This document shows, one piece after another, positions 59,809-64,000 of a stretch of DNA of 64,000 nucleotides. The position numbers and the translations under genes are program-made. Origin of the DNA: Edaphobacter flagellatus (GTDB lineage: Bacteria; Acidobacteriota; Terriglobia; Terriglobales; Acidobacteriaceae); the NCBI RefSeq assembly GCF_025264665.1, contig NZ_CP073697.1, positions 2,418,001 through 2,482,000 of the forward strand, given 5' to 3'. Positions within the stretch are counted from its first letter, which is position 1, and every line of letters begins with the position of its first letter. A model generated the notes under the pieces. It was given only the letters and a program-made list of their open reading frames with translations, ran no database searches and was not told the origin of the DNA.

Positions 59809-61092
59809 TCAATGTTTTTCACGCGAAGCCAGAATCCCTTCGCGGGTATAGCCCTCCCACGTCCAGGGTGTCGCCGTGTCGCCGAGGATGCCTTCGAGCA
59901 GCGGACGGAATGCCGGCTCTCCGTTGTCGCTGTTGGTGAGAATGATCATGCAGTCGCGGCGTTTGGTGAAGCAGATCATATAGTTCTGCGCGCCGTCGCC
60001 GTGGCCTTCCTTGAAGAAGGCCGGACCGAAGGCTGTCTTCGTCAGCAGGCCCCAGCCCAATCCATACGCTAACCCGACAGCTGGGGCTTCGGTGCCCTTC
60101 TCTGCATCGAACGTCGGGAACTGATGCAGCGTATCGATCTGGATGACGGGCGTCAGCATCTGCTTGAACGTGTCGGGCTTCAGCAGCGGCGCAAAGACCG
60201 GTGTGCCGGTGTCGCTGAGCGGCATGCCTGCCAGGTCACGCGCGATGCGTGTCGCTGTGCCAGTCTTTGGTTTGGCTAACAGAGCGGTGGTGAAGTTGGC
60301 GAGATCCTGCGCTGAGGTCGTCATAGAACCCGCAGCGCGTGCGTTGTCTCGTCGTGTGTGCGAAATGAATTTGCCGTCAGCATCGTAGCGATCGGCAACG
60401 TTGCCGCCGAAGGCCGCATTCCAAACCAGCGAAGTCTGGCGCATGGCGAGCGGTGTGAAGATGGCCTCCTGCATCAGCGCCTGCAGTGGCTTCTGCATCT
60501 TCTGCTCGACTACAAGCTGCAGCAGATTGATACCGTCGCCCGAGTACGCAAACTGTGAGCCCGGCGTGAAGTGCAGATGCATCTTCTTGTCCGTCTCCAG
60601 GTAGGCAAAGTTCGCGAGACCTGAAGTATGTGCCAGCAGCATGCGCGGCGTTATCTGCGCGTAGCGCGGATCGCGCACCAGCTCCGATGCCGTGTCGTGA
60701 TAGTCGGCGTAGCTGTCGAGCGGCTTGGGCAACAGCTGCGCAACCGGCGTGTCGAGCGGAATCACGCCCTGCTCTGATAGCTGCATCACATAGGTGGCGA
60801 AGACGCTCTTCGTGATCGAAGCGGCCCACGTCGTCGTGTCGGGCTGCATGGCGAGATGAAGCTGCATATCGCGGACGCCATACGCGCCGATCCACGCAAG
60901 CTGTCCGTCGTTGATGACGGCAATCTCTGCGCCTGCGACATGATTTTCGGCCAGTACGCGCCGTGCGAGCGCGTCGGCTTCAGCGACGGTAATCTTTTTG
61001 CCATCAAGACGGCGGATCGTCGGCAGCGTGGGGCCGGCGGCATGAAGTCCGGCAGTGACAAGCAGAAGGAAAGTAGCAGTGATGAGTCGCAT
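59809..61092 (-). CDS. Secreted serine hydrolase, beta-lactamase/class C-like
   Basis: A 427-aa protein from ATG 61092 (an earlier ATG at 61110 is possible). Signal peptide (MRLITATFLLLVTAGLHAAG), catalytic SxxK in WAASITKSVFATYVM, YSGDG at the YxN position, and HGDGAQNY at the KTG-like third motif. Fold is class C beta-lactamase/penicillin-binding protein, but the function is probably esterase, D-aminopeptidase or similar; true beta-lactamase activity is not indicated. Convergent neighbours are unrelated. Confidence 0.9.
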   Translation of the reverse strand: MRLITATFLLLVTAGLHAAGPTLPTIRRLDGKKITVAEADALARRVLAENHVAGAEIAVINDGQLAWIGAYGVRDMQLHLAMQPDTTTWAASITKSVFATYVMQLSEQGVIPLDTPVAQLLPKPLDSYADYHDTASELVRDPRYAQITPRMLLAHTSGLANFAYLETDKKMHLHFTPGSQFAYSGDGINLLQLVVEQKMQKPLQALMQEAIFTPLAMRQTSLVWNAAFGGNVADRYDADGKFISHTRRDNARAAGSMTTSAQDLANFTTALLAKPKTGTATRIARDLAGMPLSDTGTPVFAPLLKPDTFKQMLTPVIQIDTLHQFPTFDAEKGTEAPAVGLAYGLGWGLLTKTAFGPAFFKEGHGDGAQNYMICFTKRRDCMIILTNSDNGEPAFRPLLEGILGDTATPWTWEGYTREGILASREKH

Positions 61093-61164
61093 AGCTCTGA
61101 TGGCAAGCATACCGGTTCGGCATGAATGCCGGTATCCATGCCGGTATCATAGGCTACCGCAACG

Positions 61165-63027
61165 CTACAAATACCAGGGAATATTGATCACGGTGATGCG
61201 TTGATTGCCGCGCACCAGCAACATCAGCTTCAATACCTGCGCGCGCTGGTTGTGCATCGGTGTCTGGTACCAATGCTTGACGATCAGCTCCGGCACGAGC
61301 ACGGCGATCTGGCGGTCGGGATGCTTTCGCTCCACTTCGAGGATGTAGTCAACCAGCGGCGACAGCACAAAGCGATACGGCGAGTTGAGGAAGATCAGCT
61401 CCGGCACGATGCGTCCCGAGGCACTCACCGGCGCAACGACGTTGCGCTGCCACATCTCCTTGACGACGTCGGAGCACTCTTCGGCATCGACGTGCACGGC
61501 TTGCACGTGATCGCTGATCTTGAGTGCGAAGCGGAGGCCTTTTTCCGTGATGCGGGTCCAGCGGTCGAGGGGCACGATGACCAGCGGTGCAGCCATATTG
61601 TCGAGGCAGAGCGGATGGTCGACGGCGATCTCCTGGTCCACACTCTGGTAGTGGCGCTTCACCGACTTCATGAGGACGATCAGCAGCAGCACCATCAGCG
61701 CCGTCACCCATGCGCCTTCTCGGAGCTTCGCTACGAGCACCACGAGCAGCGTGATGCCTGTGGCCAGCGCACCAACGCCGTTGATGACCATGCGTGCGTG
61801 CGTTCCTTTACCGGGCGCACGCTTCCAGTGCATAACCATGCCTGCCTGCGAGAGCGTGAAGGCGAGGAAGGCGCCGATGGCGAAGAGTGGAATCAGGCGG
61901 TCGGTGATGCCGCCGAACATGATCAGCAGCAGCGCGGTGAATCCTACCAGCGCGTAGATGCCGTGCGAGTAGAGCAGACGGCGTCCGCGAACGATAAAGA
62001 CGTGCGGTAGATAGTCGTGCAGCGCGATGGCACGCGTCAGGCGGGGGAAATCGGCAAATGATGTGTTTGCCGAGAGCGCGAGCACACTGAGAATCGATCC
62101 CATGGAGACGTAGTAGAACCAGCCGCGTCCCATGACGGCGGCGATCAGCTGGGAGAGCACGCTCTCGTAGCCTGCGCCGCTTGGGTCTGTTGCACCGATG
62201 GAGTAAGCGCGGCAGAGCAGCGCGATTCCGGCGAGGAAGATCATCAGCAACAGGATGATGATAGTCAGTGTGCGTTTGGCGTTTTTCTGCGTCGGATCGC
62301 GGAAGGCCATTACGCCGTTGCTGACGGCTTCAACGCCGGTGAGCGCGGTGCAGCCGCTGGCGAAGACCTTCAACAGCAGCCACAGCGAAACCGTCGCTGT
62401 CGCCATCGGCAGGTGCGGAGGCATGGTGACAGGCGCTGGATGCCCGTTGGCGGCGAATGCTCGTACGGCGCCGACGCCGAGCACCAGCAGCAGCGTGCCG
62501 AGAAAGAGGTATGTCGGCACGAGGAAAGCTGTGCCGGTGTCTTTGACGCCGCGCATGTTGATCAGAGTGAGGATGGCGAGGATAACAAGGCAGAGCAGCA
62601 GACGGTGCGACTCGAACCTGGGGAACGCGGAGACGAGCGCGCCTACGCCCGCCGAGATGCCGACGGCGGAGTTGAGGATGTAGTCGATCAGCAGGGCGGC
62701 AGCGGCGAGCAGACCGGCGTTCTCGCCCAGGTTTTCGGACGCGACCGTGTAGCTGCCTCCGCCGTGCGGGTAGGCGTCGATCGTCTGGCAGTAGGAGAAG
62801 TAGACAATGACCAGCAGGCCGATGATGGCGAGGCTGATGGGAACGATATACGGAAGTCCCAGCAGGCCGAGCGGGATCAGCAGGGTCAGCGCGGCTTCAG
62901 GGCCATATGCAGCCGAGCTGAGGGCGTCGAGACCGAAGACGGGGATTCCGCTGACAGGGCCAATATGTTCGGCGCGCTCTTCGCTTGTTGCCAGAGGCTT
63001 ACCAAGTACAACGTCAAACCAGGACAT
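61165..63027 (-). CDS. APC-superfamily potassium transporter, KimA-like
   Basis: A 620-aa protein. N-terminal signature IPVFGLDALSSAAYGPEAAL, about 12 membrane helices (e.g. IPLGLLGLPYIVPISLAIIG, LLILFLAGIALLCRAYSIGA-like region), the conserved AYPHGGGSYTVASENLG, and a cytosolic C-terminal domain of about 170 residues (LDRWTRITEKGLRFALKISD, VPELIVKHWYQTPMHNQRAQ). This layout matches KimA (YdaO), a K+/H+ symporter regulated by c-di-AMP. No c-di-AMP riboswitch was recognised upstream. Amino-acid permease function is the alternative. Confidence 0.85.
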   Translation of the reverse strand: MSWFDVVLGKPLATSEERAEHIGPVSGIPVFGLDALSSAAYGPEAALTLLIPLGLLGLPYIVPISLAIIGLLVIVYFSYCQTIDAYPHGGGSYTVASENLGENAGLLAAAALLIDYILNSAVGISAGVGALVSAFPRFESHRLLLCLVILAILTLINMRGVKDTGTAFLVPTYLFLGTLLLVLGVGAVRAFAANGHPAPVTMPPHLPMATATVSLWLLLKVFASGCTALTGVEAVSNGVMAFRDPTQKNAKRTLTIIILLLMIFLAGIALLCRAYSIGATDPSGAGYESVLSQLIAAVMGRGWFYYVSMGSILSVLALSANTSFADFPRLTRAIALHDYLPHVFIVRGRRLLYSHGIYALVGFTALLLIMFGGITDRLIPLFAIGAFLAFTLSQAGMVMHWKRAPGKGTHARMVINGVGALATGITLLVVLVAKLREGAWVTALMVLLLIVLMKSVKRHYQSVDQEIAVDHPLCLDNMAAPLVIVPLDRWTRITEKGLRFALKISDHVQAVHVDAEECSDVVKEMWQRNVVAPVSASGRIVPELIFLNSPYRFVLSPLVDYILEVERKHPDRQIAVLVPELIVKHWYQTPMHNQRAQVLKLMLLVRGNQRITVINIPWYL

Positions 63028-63220
63028 GCAGTCTTCAGGCGCGGAAGATCGCCTGCTCCTCGTCGAAGACGATAACTGTTTGGGTGTAAGAAAACTATAA
63101 GATTTCCTGATTTTTCAAGAGCAATTGCGTTTGGAAGGACGATGTAACGCTGCTGCAACATGGCTCGTCTCTGCTAATCTTCGTTCGCGTACTGACATTT
63201 TGAGATAAGAGAGAACCTTT

Positions 63221-64000
63221 ATGCCCTGTGACCCTGAAGAGTTGAAACATGTTCCTTTATTTGAGTTGCTGGACCAGGAAGAGCTTGCGGTGCTGGCGGC
63301 GCAGGTTGAGATCAGACGATTTGCCGCGCGGCAGCGCATCTTCAGGATCGGCGAGGCGGGCAACCGCGCGTACATTCTGATGTCGGGCAAGGTGCGCGTG
63401 ACGACCGTCGATGAAGACCAGCAGGAGGTGCTGATCGAGGAGCCGGCGCATGGCGGCTTCTTCGGTTTTGCGTCGATGCTCGACGAGACGCCGCACCAAT
63501 CGAACGCGATGGCGATGGAGGAGACGGTGTGTGTGGAGCTGGATCGTCACGATATCGCCGAGCTGTTGAAGCGGAAGCCGATGGCCGGGCTCGACATGCT
63601 GACGATGCTGGGCAGGCAGTTCCATGCCTCGCAGCGGCTGATTCAGCTACGCGCCAGCCGCAACCCAAACCAGGTGATCGAAGATGAGACGACGTTCGGC
63701 GACCACATCGCCGATGCGGTGGCACATTTTGGCGGCTCGTGGAACTTCATCATCTCGTTCCTCGTGGTGCTGGTGGTCTACACCTGCGTCAACATCTTCG
63801 CGAAGGGCCATATCTGGGACCCCTATCCGTTTATCCTGCTGAATCTGTTTCTGTCGATGCTGGCGGCGATTCAGGCTCCGGTGATCATGATGAGCCAGAA
63901 CCGGCAGGACACGAAGGACCGCTTGCGCAGCGAGCTGGACTTCGACGTGAACCGCCGGGCCGAGGCTGAGATTCAGGCGCTGAGCGCGAAGCTGAACCTG
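63221..64000 (+). CDS. Partial cyclic-nucleotide-binding/DUF1003 protein, 3' end outside the window
   Basis: An open frame of 260 codons from an ATG (GAGAGAACC upstream) to the right edge. N-terminal cNMP-binding domain, residues about 10-130 (LFELLDQEELAVLAAQVEIR, GEAGNRAYILMSGKVRVTTV, FFGFASMLDETPHQSNAMAM), followed by a DUF1003 membrane domain (FGDHIADAVAHFGGSWNFII, WDPYPFILLNLFLSMLAAIQ, APVIMMSQNRQDTKDRLRSE). Both domains are known to be fused in some bacteria. A candidate cyclic nucleotide could control the membrane part. Function unknown. Confidence 0.85.
   Translation, partial: MPCDPEELKHVPLFELLDQEELAVLAAQVEIRRFAARQRIFRIGEAGNRAYILMSGKVRVTTVDEDQQEVLIEEPAHGGFFGFASMLDETPHQSNAMAMEETVCVELDRHDIAELLKRKPMAGLDMLTMLGRQFHASQRLIQLRASRNPNQVIEDETTFGDHIADAVAHFGGSWNFIISFLVVLVVYTCVNIFAKGHIWDPYPFILLNLFLSMLAAIQAPVIMMSQNRQDTKDRLRSELDFDVNRRAEAEIQALSAKLNL

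Noticed and set aside
63028..63220. c-di-AMP riboswitch before the KimA-like transporter
   Set aside because: No conserved ydaO motif blocks are visible in the 190-bp gap.

Overview
The window looks like a chromosome segment of an Acidobacteriota (Terriglobia-type) bacterium. The evidence is high GC with frequent GTG/TTG starts, a TonB receptor with an N-terminal carboxypeptidase-regulatory domain (Oar-like, expanded in this phylum), a DUF2277 protein, a PEP-CTERM protein, many small zinc-ribbon proteins, and dispersed GTGTCATTCCGAGCGA repeats. The genus assignment is inference.

Layout. (1) 1-1339: a partial alpha/beta-hydrolase-like gene running off the left edge and an AT-rich secreted orphan. 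(2) 1386-21802: a phage-derived region. It has a reverse-strand XRE repressor-like gene, a strong sigma70 promoter at 2244-2272 with a long leader, and then a mostly co-directional late module: sigma-like HTH protein, prohead protease, major capsid, connectors, tail proteins, a 1520-aa fibre with LamG and SGNH hydrolase domains, large terminase, portal, hub-like tail protein and small membrane proteins. Cargo genes sit inside it: a reverse-strand exostosin-family glycosyltransferase, and a HipA-like kinase/DUF3037 pair between terminase and portal. I see no integrase, replication genes, small terminase, tape measure or endolysin, and the gene order is permuted, so it is either a remnant or a domesticated particle locus. 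(3) 21843-28917: purE-purK, two unknown genes, a cobalamin riboswitch controlling metE, efp, DUF2164 and an AhpD-like protein. (4) 29015-31900: a CAT-like acetyltransferase, a TetR regulator and an FAD monooxygenase, which look like a small-molecule inactivation locus. (5) 31942-39352: a DUF882 peptidase and the lipoate-linked genes (double-lipoyl E2, lipB, lpdA), interleaved with mtgA and a diguanylate cyclase. (6) 39475-49156: small zinc-ribbon proteins, an APC transporter, secreted nucleoside hydrolase, a ketopantoate-reductase-like gene, racemase, hemB and mutS2. (7) 49430-54514: Oar-like receptor, PEP-CTERM protein and a 0.9-kb repeat-rich noncoding stretch. (8) 54515-64000: R3H protein, a sulfur-linked set (persulfide dioxygenase-rhodanese, LysR, FAD/NAD(P) protein), DinB-like protein, serine hydrolase, KimA-like transporter, and a partial cyclic-nucleotide-binding/DUF1003 protein.

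The most unusual points are the dispersed repeat inserted in frame inside mutS2, the kinase/DUF3037 pair carried as prophage cargo, the signal-peptide-bearing SGNH fibre, and the integrase-less, tape-measure-less virion cluster abutting purE. No tRNA, rRNA, IS element or CRISPR array was recognised.
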